Below are positions 42,786 to 50,378 of a stretch of DNA of 50,378 nucleotides, one piece after another; the first letter of the stretch is position 1; every line of letters starts with the position of its first letter. The notes beneath the pieces are model-generated. The model saw nothing but the letters and a program-made list of their open reading frames with translations, did no database searches and was not told the origin of the DNA. Source of the stretch: Acidobacteriaceae bacterium. Lineage in GTDB: Bacteria > Acidobacteriota > Terriglobia > Terriglobales > Acidobacteriaceae. The stretch spans positions 1 through 50,378 of the forward strand of contig PKXQ01000146.1 of NCBI GenBank assembly GCA_003132405.1. Direction: 5' to 3'. A program made the translations under genes and the position numbers.

Positions 42786-43109
42786 TTTTAACCTTCACCT
42801 CGAAACCAAACTCTTCACCGTAGACGCAACACGCGCAACCGGATCCTGCAGAGCCAGAATTATATCTTAAGTGTGGCGTTCGCCGGAAGGCCGCGCGCTT
42901 TCGGGTGGTGGGCTGATTTCAAAGTAGCCCGCTCCCCGCTTTCGCAACCGGCTGCGGCTTTTAGGATGCCTCCGGCGAGACCTTGAACCACGAAGGGCAC
43001 AAAGTATCACGAAGGCTCTTAGTCTTATGTATTTTTTTGTGTATGCTCGCGACGGTTGCGGTTAACGATTTCGCTAGATTAGGCTGGCCATTGCGAAACT
43101 GCGCGACTT
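42786..43109. other. 324-bp gap: promoter of the peptide gene and decayed repeats
   Basis: The minus-strand TATAAT (42859-42864) belongs to the 59-aa peptide gene. At 42986-43015 AACCACGAAGGGCACAAAG and CACGAAGG form a decayed run of 'CACGAAGG' words similar to dispersed repeats of other environmental bacteria. GGGCT/AGCCC at about 42911-42930 is a small hairpin. No gene is seen. Confidence 0.55.
42859..42864 (-). promoter_or_regulatory. -10 box TATAAT for the peptide gene
   Basis: The minus-strand hexamer TATAAT is followed by a leader of about 65-70 nt with a GAGG/AAGG site before the peptide ATG at 42785. A -35 box is not clear. Confidence 0.45.
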
Positions 43110-43661
43110 TCAGTCGCCGGCGGTTCCGAGCAGAAATCCGTTGGCTTCTTCTTCCTCCGCCACCAAGCCTTCGGGCAGCGTGCCCCGGTTGTACTCCGCC
43201 ATCCGGTTTTTCCATTTGAGAAAGTCGGTGATGCTCTCCGGCTCGATGCGAATTTCCACGCGCCGCAAACTCGCGAGCAGGAGATTCATCTCGTTCTGGA
43301 AACCGGCCGCGGAACGCAGGTTTTTAGCTGAGGTTTTGAGCCGCTCAATGTCGCGTCCGCTCATTTCCAGCAGACCCCAGCCCGCGGGCAGTTCCTCGAT
43401 GCATATCAGGCCGCGCGGCGCCAGGTAATAGCGCTCGCAGCCGACTCCAGTCTCCGGGCTTTGCCGAAAGGGTTTGGCGCGATCGGCCAGGAAATCCGCG
43501 CGCGACACTTTGCTCTCGACCAGCACGGAGTGGCACTGGCGCTTCCACCCGATGGCATCGGGCATCTCGCCGCTGACGCAAGCCTGTTCGCTGAGCACGA
43601 CGCCACAGCGATAGCGCCGCAGCCACGCAACCGCCATCGCAACCAATTTCGCGTGAGTCAT
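43110..43661 (-). CDS. Nuclease-like protein of unknown function (183 aa)
   Basis: Residues 25-110 contain an E-x-K core (SVLVESKVSRADFLADRAKP) with preceding strands (CHSVLV), then RYYLAPRGLICIEELPAGWGLLE. This is the arrangement of PD-(D/E)XK-fold proteins related to MmcB/VRR-type DNA-repair proteins, so a nuclease-like fold is inferred. The C-terminal 70 residues are helical. No binding site is seen at the start. It is divergent from the desaturase, across a 400-bp gap with a stem-loop, and upstream of the 59-aa peptide on the same strand. Confidence 0.5.
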   Translation of the reverse strand: MTHAKLVAMAVAWLRRYRCGVVLSEQACVSGEMPDAIGWKRQCHSVLVESKVSRADFLADRAKPFRQSPETGVGCERYYLAPRGLICIEELPAGWGLLEMSGRDIERLKTSAKNLRSAAGFQNEMNLLLASLRRVEIRIEPESITDFLKWKNRMAEYNRGTLPEGLVAEEEEANGFLLGTAGD

Positions 43662-44059
43662 GGATGCAGGATTCTTTAAGAGTTTGCAGGCCGAACATTG
43701 TTCTGAGAAGTATCAGAGAAGTTTCGCGGCAGGAAAGGCAGGGGCAACGAAGACACGTGTGACAGGTGACGGGTGGCAGGAAAAGCAAAAGCAGGTCTTG
43801 CCTTGACTTTGCCATTTTGACTTTGCTTCCCTGATTTTGCCTCTCCTTCTTTTGTTTTTCCTGTCACCTGTCACCTTTGCCTTTCCTGTCACCCTCACCG
43901 TGACTCTGAGTCTAATCACTTCCCGGCGTTACGCTCGTAACCCCTTTATCCATCGCTAATTACAGAAGTATTACAAAGAAGTTCGTGCGTTCTTGGTATC
44001 TTCCTAGTCGAACCCCAGTCAAATAGGTGTAGGGAGAAAACGAGGTTAGAAAAAGAACT
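43662..44059. other. 398-bp divergent gap dominated by a long stem-loop
   Basis: It contains a word-built stem (see 43764-43876) and GTTACG-CT-CGTAAC at 43928-43941. No gene is seen in it. The desaturase start at 44060 has no good binding site; an AGGGAG lies further upstream. Confidence 0.6.
43764..43876. repeat. 28-bp stem with only G-U wobbles, word-built
   Basis: 43764-43791 and 43849-43876 match as reverse complements over 28 bp except for three positions, all of which become G-U pairs in plus-strand RNA. The words are AGGTGAC, GGGTGGCAGG, AAAAGCAAAAG. The 57-nt loop holds TTGACTTTG twice. It lies between divergent genes. Confidence 0.85.
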
Positions 44060-45025
44060 ATGAGCGAGACCATGCGCGAGACAATTAACGAAGTGACCAG
44101 CCAGGAAATGCGAGAAACCGGAGAAGGGACCAATCGTCGCGAGCGCGCCAATCGCGATGGTTTCAACTGGGGTACGGCAATCGCCATGGGCCTGTTTCAC
44201 GTGGGCGCAGTCGCGGCATTATTTTTCTTTACCTGGCCGGCATTTTTCGTCGCTATTTTCTTATGGTGGGTCTCGGGCAGCCTCGGCATCGGCATGAGTT
44301 ATCACCGTCTTCTGACGCATCGCGGATACAAGACGCCGAAGTGGGTGGAATATTTTCTGACCTGGTGCGCGACGCTGGCGCTCGAAGGCGGACCGATTTT
44401 CTGGGTGGCGACGCACCGCATTCATCATCAGTTCTCGGACGACGAAGGTGATCCGCATTCGCCGATCGACGGCAAATGGTGGTCGCACATGGGATGGATC
44501 CTGATGGGCAAGTCGATGCATCACGACACCACGACCCTCGCCCGCTATGTCCCCGATCTAACCAAAGATAAAGTACATGTCTGGCTGACCAAGTATCACT
44601 GGACGTCAAACGTTATTCTGGGTGTCATTCTTTATGCCATCGGCGGATTGCCTTGGCTGCTCTGGGGGGTATTCATGCGCACTGTGGTCGGGCTGCATTC
44701 CACCTGGATGGTGAACTCGGTCACCCACATGTGGGGTACGCGGCGCTTCGTGACCAAAGACCTTTCGACGAACAACTTTCTGATTGCGCTGCTGACCTTT
44801 GGCGAAGGCTGGCACAACAATCATCATGCCCATCCGGTATCGGCCCGCCATGGATTGAAGTGGTATGAAATCGACATGAACTGGTACGGCATCTGGGGGC
44901 TGAAGAAACTTGGACTGGCGCGGCACGTATACAAAGTCGACCTTGAAAAGCTACCACCGAAGCCGGCTCTGGTTCGCGACGTGAAGGCCGCTGCGGTGAT
45001 GGCGGCAGCAGCGGGGAATGACTAG
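44060..45025 (+). CDS. Fatty acid desaturase (acyl-CoA delta-9 type)
   Basis: A membrane di-iron enzyme (321 aa) that introduces a double bond into fatty acyl chains. All three His boxes are present: HRLLTHRGY (about residues 77-85), HRIHHQFSD (about 115) and HNNHHAHP (about 254). Transmembrane segments surround residues 35-70 and 170-210. Such desaturases adjust membrane fluidity. The N-terminal 35 residues are hydrophilic and Glu/Arg-rich. No binding site is obvious at the ATG. A stem-loop follows the gene. Confidence 0.92.
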   Translation: MSETMRETINEVTSQEMRETGEGTNRRERANRDGFNWGTAIAMGLFHVGAVAALFFFTWPAFFVAIFLWWVSGSLGIGMSYHRLLTHRGYKTPKWVEYFLTWCATLALEGGPIFWVATHRIHHQFSDDEGDPHSPIDGKWWSHMGWILMGKSMHHDTTTLARYVPDLTKDKVHVWLTKYHWTSNVILGVILYAIGGLPWLLWGVFMRTVVGLHSTWMVNSVTHMWGTRRFVTKDLSTNNFLIALLTFGEGWHNNHHAHPVSARHGLKWYEIDMNWYGIWGLKKLGLARHVYKVDLEKLPPKPALVRDVKAAAVMAAAAGND

Positions 45026-45054
45026 GGCAGGTTTTCAGGTATTAGGTGTCAGGA

Positions 45055-45096
45055 AAGGCTCTCGATTCGGCCACAGTGGTCGGTGTCGGGAGCCTT
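45055..45096 (+). terminator. Terminator-like hairpin after desaturase
   Basis: AAGGCTCTCG (45055-45064) pairs with CGGGAGCCTT (45087-45096), one mismatch over 10 bp; the loop has an inner CCAC-A-GTGG stem. A TTCTT stretch follows. It also lies before the end of the convergent DUF2007 gene. Confidence 0.5.
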
Positions 45097-45116
45097 CTTG
45101 GGGTAATCGACGATTT

Positions 45117-45557
45117 TCAACGATCGTCCAGAGCATTGTCCTCGTCGTCCCATTGATAACCGCACGACTTGCATTCGCATACTGTCTGATGAACAGGCAA
45201 AGGTACACTGAGCCACGAGCCGGCAGACATAGGTTTGTCGATTTCGCGGGATGTGAGATCCGCAGAGTAGCACTTCGGGCAGCGAGGTGGCTGATCATTT
45301 CCGTCATCTGCAAAGTCAGCCCCCCGAGTTGGTTGTTCTAGGAGTGCCCTGGCAGCTTCGGCGTCAATCCTATTCACCTTCATTCTGAAACCGCCAATCA
45401 CGCCTGAAATAAACCCAAGCATACGGCCTGCATTGTCGTCTACTAAGAAGCATTCGATCCCGGCCGAATTAAGCATACCTTTGGCTAGCGCGGCTTCGGA
45501 AAGGTCGCGGAAACTCTGGACCGTGACGAGTTCTCGTTCAGAATCTGTGTCGGCCAC
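45117..45557 (-). CDS. DUF2007-domain protein with zinc-ribbon tail
   Basis: The N-terminal 70 residues match the DUF2007 (putative signal-transducing) domain: ELVTVQSFRDLSEAALAKGMLNSAGIECFLVDDNAG. The C-terminal part has CPKC and CECKSCGY, the two knuckles of a zinc ribbon, with a linker between. The start is GTG with TATGAT 8 nt upstream and no binding site, so it may be leaderless. Its role is unknown; 146 aa is longer than single-domain family members. Convergent with the desaturase. Confidence 0.75.
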   Translation of the reverse strand: MADTDSERELVTVQSFRDLSEAALAKGMLNSAGIECFLVDDNAGRMLGFISGVIGGFRMKVNRIDAEAARALLEQPTRGADFADDGNDQPPRCPKCYSADLTSREIDKPMSAGSWLSVPLPVHQTVCECKSCGYQWDDEDNALDDR

Positions 45558-45565
45558 GACAAGGA

Positions 45566-45571
45566 ATCATA
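45566..45571 (-). promoter_or_regulatory. -10-like TATGAT, leaderless start
   Basis: On the minus strand TATGAT ends 8 nt before the GTG of the DUF2007 gene at 45557. No ribosome binding site intervenes. Confidence 0.45.
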
Positions 45572-45727
45572 CCGTAGGGTGTCGCAACTGGAAAGCGTAG
45601 CCGCATGCGCCAAACCTTACCGAAGATGCCTTGGCCTTTTATCAAATACAAAACCCATTTAGCTAACAACTGAAGAGTCTCCTTCCGGCGGGCAACTGAA
45701 AACCTGACACCTCTTCCCCCACCCCGC

Positions 45728-45733
45728 TACAAT
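45728..45733 (+). promoter_or_regulatory. -10-like TACAAT, leaderless histidine-kinase start
   Basis: TACAAT ends exactly 6 nt before the GTG at 45740. The spacer CTCCCT is anti-Shine-Dalgarno in composition, so initiation on a leaderless transcript is the best reading. Confidence 0.55.
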
Positions 45734-45739
45734 CTCCCT

Positions 45740-46675
45740 GTGCGCATCATCAGCCGCCAGAAGGCGATCTATACTTTCCTGTCGCTCGGGGTTTGCCTGG
45801 CGGGGTTGGCGGCTGCGGTTGGTAGTGGCTGGACGATTCTCAACTGGCGCGAGGGTGTCAAAGTTTTTCTCGGCATCATTTTTTTTGGTGTGATTGCCGC
45901 CGGTCTCGTCGTGTACACGATTTTTCTGGTCCGCGAAATTCGGCGCAACGAGCAGCATGACAGCTTCATCAATGCGGTCACCCATGAATTGAAGACGCCC
46001 ATCGCTTCGATACGCCTCTACCTGCAAACTTTGCAGAGACTCGATGTGGCGGAGGCGCAGCGGCGGCAGTTCTACGAGTTGATGCTCGTCGACACCGAGC
46101 GCTTGCTGCATACCGTGGAACAAGTTTTAAAAGCGGGAGAGGCGGCCCAGAAGAAGAGTCCGGCGCAGCGCTCGCCGGTGGAGTTCGGTGCGCTGGTGCG
46201 CGAGTGCATGGAACTGGCGCGAACTCGGCATCATCTGCAAGCGGGCGACTTGGAGTACCGGCCATCTTTATCTTTGCAAAATAGCGACGGGGCGCGCGTG
46301 GTCGGCGATCCGGAGGAATTGCGCACCGCGGTTTCGAATCTGTTAGATAATGCGGTGAAGTATTCGCCCGATGGTGTGCACATTTCCGTCGAACTCGATG
46401 CGCCCGACGAGAAGCGATTGGTGTTGCGGGTGCGTGATCGCGGGGTAGGCATTCCGGAACACGAATTGAAACGCATCTTCAAACGGTTTTATCGGGTAAC
46501 GCAGCGCTCGCTCTCGCAGGTAAAAGGGACGGGCCTCGGATTATTCATCGTGCGCTCGATCGCACGCAAACACGGGGGCCGCGTATTCGCCGAGAGCGAA
46601 GGCGCTGGCAAAGGCACGACTGTGACTCTGGAATTGCCTAGGAAAGAATTGCCTCGGAAAGAGACGGTAGCATGA
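45740..46675 (+). CDS. Sensor histidine kinase
   Basis: A membrane histidine kinase (311 aa). Two transmembrane helices (about residues 8-34 and 42-63) hold a very short periplasmic loop, so it probably senses within the membrane. The HisKA box VTHELKTPIAS puts the phospho-His at His82; the ATPase domain has NLLDNAVKYSPDG (N box), DRGVGIPEHE (G1) and GTGLGLFIVRSIARKHGG (G2). There is no HAMP domain. The gene starts with GTG and overlaps the following response regulator at ATGA (46672-46675), so the pair is coupled. Confidence 0.94.
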   Translation: MRIISRQKAIYTFLSLGVCLAGLAAAVGSGWTILNWREGVKVFLGIIFFGVIAAGLVVYTIFLVREIRRNEQHDSFINAVTHELKTPIASIRLYLQTLQRLDVAEAQRRQFYELMLVDTERLLHTVEQVLKAGEAAQKKSPAQRSPVEFGALVRECMELARTRHHLQAGDLEYRPSLSLQNSDGARVVGDPEELRTAVSNLLDNAVKYSPDGVHISVELDAPDEKRLVLRVRDRGVGIPEHELKRIFKRFYRVTQRSLSQVKGTGLGLFIVRSIARKHGGRVFAESEGAGKGTTVTLELPRKELPRKETVA

Positions 46676-47439
46676 GCCGCGTCCTGGTCGTCGAGGACGA
46701 GGCGCATCTGGCCGACGGCCTGCGCTTTAACCTGCAGGCCGAAGGGCACGCCGTCGAGGTCGCCGCCGACGGTGAGACGGCTCTGGAGCGGCTCGTCGAC
46801 AAAAGGGAACGCTTCGACGCTGTGGTTCTGGACGTGATGCTGCCCGGCAAGAGCGGCTTCGATGTTGCGTCCTTGTTGCGGGAGAAAAAGAATTACGTGC
46901 CCATTCTGATGCTGACCGCGCGCGGGCGCCCGGAAGATGTGTTGCAGGGGTTCGCGGCCGGGGCGGACGATTATTTGCCGAAACCGTTTGAGTTGGCGAT
47001 TCTGATCGCGCGGCTAGAGAGCTTGCTGCGGCGCAGCGTCTGGATGAAAGGGCCAGAACAGCCAGCTGAGGATCCCGGGACTCCAAAACTGCGAGACGCA
47101 GGGCCAACGCCAGAGGTAGGAGCTGGCGATAGCTTCAACTTTGCTGGGAAGTCCATCGATTTCGCGGAACTCGAATTGCGCTCGTTGGGAAACACGATTC
47201 ACTTGACGGTGATGGAGGCGGAGTTTCTCCGCTACCTGGTGCGGAGCGAAGGGCGGGTGGTTTCGCGCAAGGCGATTCTCGAAGAAGTGTGGGGATTGCA
47301 CGAAGACACGGACACGCGCGCGATCGATAATTTTGTGGTGCGGTTGCGACGGTACATCGAAGACGATCCGGCGCGTCCCAAGCATTTGCAAACGGTGCGC
47401 GGAGTGGGATATAGGTTTGTAGCCGAGCCGGAGGAGTAA
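46672..47439 (+). CDS. OmpR-family response regulator
   Basis: This 255-aa regulator is the partner of the histidine kinase. The receiver domain has EDE at 8-10, the phospho-acceptor Asp54 in VVLDVMLPG and Lys104 in YLPKPF. A linker of about 40 residues (Pro/Glu-rich) precedes a winged-helix DNA-binding domain (LTVMEAEFLRYLVRSEGRVVSRKAILEEVWG ... VGYRFVAEPEE). The target genes are unknown; the cupin gene just downstream is a possible member of the operon. Confidence 0.95.
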   Translation: MSRVLVVEDEAHLADGLRFNLQAEGHAVEVAADGETALERLVDKRERFDAVVLDVMLPGKSGFDVASLLREKKNYVPILMLTARGRPEDVLQGFAAGADDYLPKPFELAILIARLESLLRRSVWMKGPEQPAEDPGTPKLRDAGPTPEVGAGDSFNFAGKSIDFAELELRSLGNTIHLTVMEAEFLRYLVRSEGRVVSRKAILEEVWGLHEDTDTRAIDNFVVRLRRYIEDDPARPKHLQTVRGVGYRFVAEPEE

Positions 47440-47462
47440 CCGAAAGAGGCGGATGATGAGTG

Positions 47463-47957
47463 ATGCGTTCGAGCGAGCTTCAGAACACAAATAATCAGCC
47501 AGACTGGAAGACCAACGGGTTGCGCATTATTCGCAGCGGTGAACTTGACAGCAACACGCCGCAGACTCCGGGCATGACACGCGCGGAAGCCATCTCGCAC
47601 GCGAGCGCGGGCGCGAAAAAACTTTGGGCGGGAACCGTGGTGGTGCACCCCAATGCCAAGACCGGCCCTCATCATCATGGAGAGCTCGAAACCGTCATCT
47701 ATGTCGTGCGCGGCCGCGCGCGCTTTCGCTGGGGAAATCATTTGGAGTTCGTTGACGAAGCCGGCCCAGGAGACTTCGTTTACGTTCCTCCTTACGTGCC
47801 TCATCAAGAGCTGAATGCTCGCAAAGATCAGCCGGTCGAGGCGGTGATTGTGCGTAGCGGGCAGGAGCCGATCGTCGTCAATCTGGATATTCCGAGCCCG
47901 GAGGACGCGACGGAAAACCCGCAAGACGATCCGTTTCACTCTGCGCCGAAGCACTGA
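47463..47957 (+). CDS. Cupin-domain protein
   Basis: A 164-aa single-domain cupin. Metal-site motif 1 GPHHHGELETVIYVVRGRARFRWG (His residues and Glu) and motif 2 GDFVYVPPYVPHQELN (His) are both present, so it binds a divalent metal. The substrate is unknown; cupins of this type may be isomerases, dioxygenases or sensors. It follows the response regulator by 23 nt, suggesting co-transcription. ATG 47463 is preceded by GAGG further upstream. Confidence 0.85.
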   Translation: MRSSELQNTNNQPDWKTNGLRIIRSGELDSNTPQTPGMTRAEAISHASAGAKKLWAGTVVVHPNAKTGPHHHGELETVIYVVRGRARFRWGNHLEFVDEAGPGDFVYVPPYVPHQELNARKDQPVEAVIVRSGQEPIVVNLDIPSPEDATENPQDDPFHSAPKH

Positions 47958-47998
47958 ATTTCTCACCAGTGGAGCGGGATAGCAAAATATCGCGGCTG

Positions 47999-48697
47999 TT
48001 AGTGCTGCTTGGCGGAGGAACTGGCTGCCAATTCGCGGAAGAGGCCCAAGAGAGAGGCTGCGGCCTGCTGATCGGACAGATTTTCTAGCGCAACCGTAGC
48101 CGTGAAGTGCGGCGCGGTAGAGTTGAAGCGGACTCCGACAAAATCTTTATCGCGCCAGGATGCGAGCGCATTGACCACCGGGCTCAGTTCGACGGGCCAG
48201 TCTTCCTTGGTCGTAAGAATGACAGGGCCAGGGCGGCTGATGGTCCAGGCGCGACTATCGGTCAAAACGTCCCTTGTCTTTTTCTTACCAAGCTTCTTCG
48301 GATCAGGCTTCTTCGGACCCGAGTAGCCTGACCAGCGATGGCGGATCACGTCGAGGTGGAAACCCGGCGGAAATCCCATGTTGGCCTCGAAGGTGAGCGT
48401 CTCCTGTTGCTGGCGCCAGCGGCTTAGAGCCCACTGCATCGGAAGCGGACGCGGCAAGAGACGAATGGTAAGGTGGGCGTCATCGAACCAGCGCGAGGAA
48501 AGATGGAGTGTTGCCTTCAGACGCGAACTGCTGGCCTGCCAGCGCAGATCGGCGACTCGGCCTTTTCCCAGGCATGCTGCCTGTACCCATTGCAGCACGG
48601 TCCCTGCTCGGCGCCGGTTGTAACCCACAAACCAGGCGTACCAGAGAAAACAAACGGCAAGCGCTACGCCAACGTCGATGAGAAGGAAACGAACCAT
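47999..48697 (-). CDS. Membrane-anchored protein of unknown function (232 aa)
   Basis: One N-terminal transmembrane helix (residues 4-25, LIDVGVALAVCFLWYAWFV) is followed by a positively charged stretch (YNRRRAG), so the rest is cytoplasmic by the positive-inside rule. The soluble part is basic, beta-rich and has a Lys/Pro-rich segment (SGPKKPDPKKLGKKK). No family is recognised. It converges with the cupin gene and is divergent from the GNAT gene. Confidence 0.6.
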   Translation of the reverse strand: MVRFLLIDVGVALAVCFLWYAWFVGYNRRRAGTVLQWVQAACLGKGRVADLRWQASSSRLKATLHLSSRWFDDAHLTIRLLPRPLPMQWALSRWRQQQETLTFEANMGFPPGFHLDVIRHRWSGYSGPKKPDPKKLGKKKTRDVLTDSRAWTISRPGPVILTTKEDWPVELSPVVNALASWRDKDFVGVRFNSTAPHFTATVALENLSDQQAAASLLGLFRELAASSSAKQH

Positions 48698-48833
48698 GAA
48701 CCGGGCTGCCTGCCGTGAAATCGTACTGCTTATAGATGCAAATGCGCAAGGGGAGGAAACGGAAAAAAGGCTGTGGAATACCTAGAACTTTCCGGCTAAG
48801 GAATCCGGTACCGCTTTGCCTTTACACTCCCGC

Positions 48834-48839
48834 TACAAT
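48834..48839 (+). promoter_or_regulatory. -10-like TACAAT, leaderless GNAT start
   Basis: TACAAT ends exactly 6 nt before the GTG at 48846. CGCTACAAT with the same 6-nt spacing and a GTG codon also starts the histidine kinase. Confidence 0.55.
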
Positions 48840-48845
48840 GGCGGC

Positions 48846-49391
48846 GTGCGCTTTCGAATCCGACCATTCAAGAAAGCCGATTTTCGCACGCTGTGGCGGA
48901 TTGACCAGGCGTGCTTTGAGCCGCAACTCGCTTACTCGCAGGCGGAGTTGGATTTTTATATGCGGCGGCCAGGATCGTTCACGCTGGTGGCCCAAGATGG
49001 CGCCGCCGACGATGGCACCGAAAGCGAGCGCGATAAGAACAAGGACGATTCGGCTCAGGGCAAACGCGGCTCTACGGATGAAATTGCTGATTCCGGGATT
49101 CTCGGTTTCATCGTGGCCGAGAGCCGTCGCCGTACTGGGCACATCATTACCATCGACGTGGTGGAGAAGGCACGGCGCAGTGGCGTTGGGTCCGCCTTGA
49201 TGCAGGCTGCGGAAGAGAAACTGTTGCGGGCGGGCGCAACTTCGGTCGCCCTCGAAACTCCGGTCAATAACGCCGCGGCGATTCGCTTCTACAAGAGCGA
49301 GGGATATTTCGCGGAAAAAACGGTCGCCGGTTACTATTCAAACCAGATGGACGCGCTGGTAATGACGAAAGCGCTGGCTAGCACGTCGTAG
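48846..49391 (+). CDS. GNAT-family N-acetyltransferase
   Basis: An acetyl-CoA-dependent acetyltransferase related to RimI (181 aa). The core GHIITIDVVEKARRSGVGSALMQAAEEKL holds the R/Q-x-x-G-x-G/A cofactor loop (RRSGVGSA), and NNAAAIRFYKSEGYF is the typical motif B. An acidic/basic insertion (TESERDKNKDDSAQGKRGS) interrupts the N-terminal half. The substrate (ribosomal protein, amino acid or other) is unknown. GTG 48846 is chosen for the TACAAT N6 arrangement; the longer frame begins at 48816. The gene precedes pheA by 49 nt. Confidence 0.85.
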   Translation: MRFRIRPFKKADFRTLWRIDQACFEPQLAYSQAELDFYMRRPGSFTLVAQDGAADDGTESERDKNKDDSAQGKRGSTDEIADSGILGFIVAESRRRTGHIITIDVVEKARRSGVGSALMQAAEEKLLRAGATSVALETPVNNAAAIRFYKSEGYFAEKTVAGYYSNQMDALVMTKALASTS

Positions 49392-49440
49392 TAGGACTTC
49401 CGAGTCTGAGACGTATCGACAATGAACGGGGTAGCACGGC

Positions 49441-50250
49441 ATGAAGATTGCGATTCAGGGAGAACTCGGTTCTTTCAGTCATGAAGCGGCGGAAGCGATT
49501 TTGCCGCGAGCGGTGGTGGTTCCATGTGCGCGTTCGCTCGAGGTCTTCGATCGCGTGCAGCGCAAATCGGTTGACGGTGCGGTGATCCCGATTGAGAATT
49601 CGCTGGCCGGTTCCGTCGCCGAACATTTCGATCTTCTGCTCAGCCGCGACGTGCACATCGTCCGCGAGTTTCGCCTGCGCATCGTGCACAACCTGATCGC
49701 TCTGCCTGGCACGAAGATTGGAGACATTCGACGAGTGTTCTCGCATCCGGTAGCGCTCGATCAATGCCGCGACCTGTTTGCCCGGAATTCGAAGCTGGAG
49801 CCAGTTCCCTTCTACGATACGGCTGGCAGCGTGAAGCATATTGTCGCGGAAGGCTTGCGCGACGCAGCCGGAATTGCCAGCCGGCGAGCCGCCGAGGTTT
49901 ATAGAGGAAAGATTCTGAAGGCGGGCGTTGAAGATGACAAGAAAAACTTTACACGCTTCTTTCTGATTAAGCGCGGAAAGCCGCAGGGTGCGCGCAATGC
50001 GAATAAAACTTCGCTGGCTTTTAGTACCAAGAACATACCCGGCAGCCTGTTCAAGGCGCTCAGTGTGTTCGCGCTGCGTGATATCAGCCTGAGCAAGATT
50101 GAGTCGCGTCCGCTGCGCGGGCGTCCCTGGGAGTACGCATTTTTTGTCGATCTGCTGCGCGGCGACGACGAGGACACGCGGAATGCGATGCGGCATTTGG
50201 GCGAGATCTCAGACCTCGTGAAGGTGCTGGGATTTTATCCAGAGGCGTGA
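49441..50250 (+). CDS. pheA: Prephenate dehydratase
   Basis: The enzyme converts prephenate to phenylpyruvate in phenylalanine biosynthesis. The 269 aa begin with MKIAIQGELGSFSHEAA. The catalytic domain has VIPIENSLAGSVAEHFDLLL and FYDTAGSVKHIVAEGLRDAAGIASRRAAEVY, which contains the catalytic threonine of the TAGS motif. The C-terminal 75 residues are the ACT domain (KTSLAFSTKNIPGSLFKAL ... LSKIESRPLRGRPWEYAFFVDLL) that binds phenylalanine for feedback control. GGGG lies about 12 nt upstream. There is no chorismate mutase part, so it is monofunctional. Confidence 0.96.
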   Translation: MKIAIQGELGSFSHEAAEAILPRAVVVPCARSLEVFDRVQRKSVDGAVIPIENSLAGSVAEHFDLLLSRDVHIVREFRLRIVHNLIALPGTKIGDIRRVFSHPVALDQCRDLFARNSKLEPVPFYDTAGSVKHIVAEGLRDAAGIASRRAAEVYRGKILKAGVEDDKKNFTRFFLIKRGKPQGARNANKTSLAFSTKNIPGSLFKALSVFALRDISLSKIESRPLRGRPWEYAFFVDLLRGDDEDTRNAMRHLGEISDLVKVLGFYPEA

Positions 50251-50378
50251 CAGATTTGGCTCGAAGATTTTACTCGAAAATAAATTTCCCTTGCCCGGTC
50301 AAGAACACTCCGGAAATGCCTCGATGTTTACTGGTTAGTACCGATACCCCCCTCCCGGTAATTATCCCTCCACAACAA

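Noticed and set aside
42555..42791. A 78-residue plus-strand open frame
   Set aside because: It is antisense to the better-supported 59-aa peptide gene and has a run of phenylalanines from a low-complexity tract.

Overview
The window reads as a chromosomal segment of an acidobacterium (Acidobacteriota, probably class Terriglobia). This is an inference from moderately high GC, from the acidobacterial look of many proteins of unknown function (secreted, His-rich and DUF4397 proteins), from a diverged Hfq-like protein, and from a set of intergenic palindromes. There is no phage, plasmid, CRISPR or insertion sequence. One tRNA (Gln, anticodon CTG) and no rRNA is present.

Layout. 0.1-8.4 kb: a protein of unknown function, then the minus-strand set glyQ-glyS-ppdK (both glycyl-tRNA synthetase subunits and pyruvate phosphate dikinase), recO and a 7Fe-type ferredoxin. 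8.5-14 kb: a 33-residue membrane peptide, a B12-binding radical SAM enzyme, an aconitase-family enzyme with its swivel domain at the N-terminus, an inositol-monophosphatase-family protein and an Hfq-like protein. 14-18.5 kb: a two-gene molybdoenzyme operon in which the iron-sulfur and NrfD-type membrane subunits are fused. 19-26 kb: aceB, a TPR/helix-turn-helix protein, cysK and cysE on the minus strand, with aceA divergent from aceB; a 23-bp near-palindrome lies between the ace genes. 26-31 kb: mostly envelope genes (small membrane proteins, an OmpA-family protein, secreted proteins). 31-45 kb: tRNA-Gln, an isochorismatase-family hydrolase, a P-loop kinase-like protein, hemQ, an alkyltransferase-like protein, two DUF4397 lipoproteins, a STAS protein, dnaX-ybaB-recR, a large secreted protein, a hidden 59-residue two-cysteine peptide and a fatty acid desaturase. 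45-50 kb: a DUF2007 protein, a histidine kinase/response regulator pair, a cupin, a GNAT acetyltransferase and prephenate dehydratase.

How the genes work together. PpdK, isocitrate lyase, malate synthase and the aconitase-family protein together suggest growth on acetate or fatty acids, with carbon passing through the glyoxylate shunt into gluconeogenesis. CysE and CysK form the two-step route to cysteine. DnaX, RecR, YbaB and RecO serve replication and repair.

Two patterns cut across the genes. First, at least eight genes have a -10-like hexamer (TACAAT, TAGAAT, TAAAAT or TATGAT) only 6-8 nt before a start codon without a convincing Shine-Dalgarno site, as expected of leaderless mRNAs. Second, many gaps hold long stem-loops built from degenerate tandem 'words' (about 8-14 bp) whose two arms are made of complementary words. 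The same words recur at distant loci, and some arms run into coding sequence and supply C-termini.
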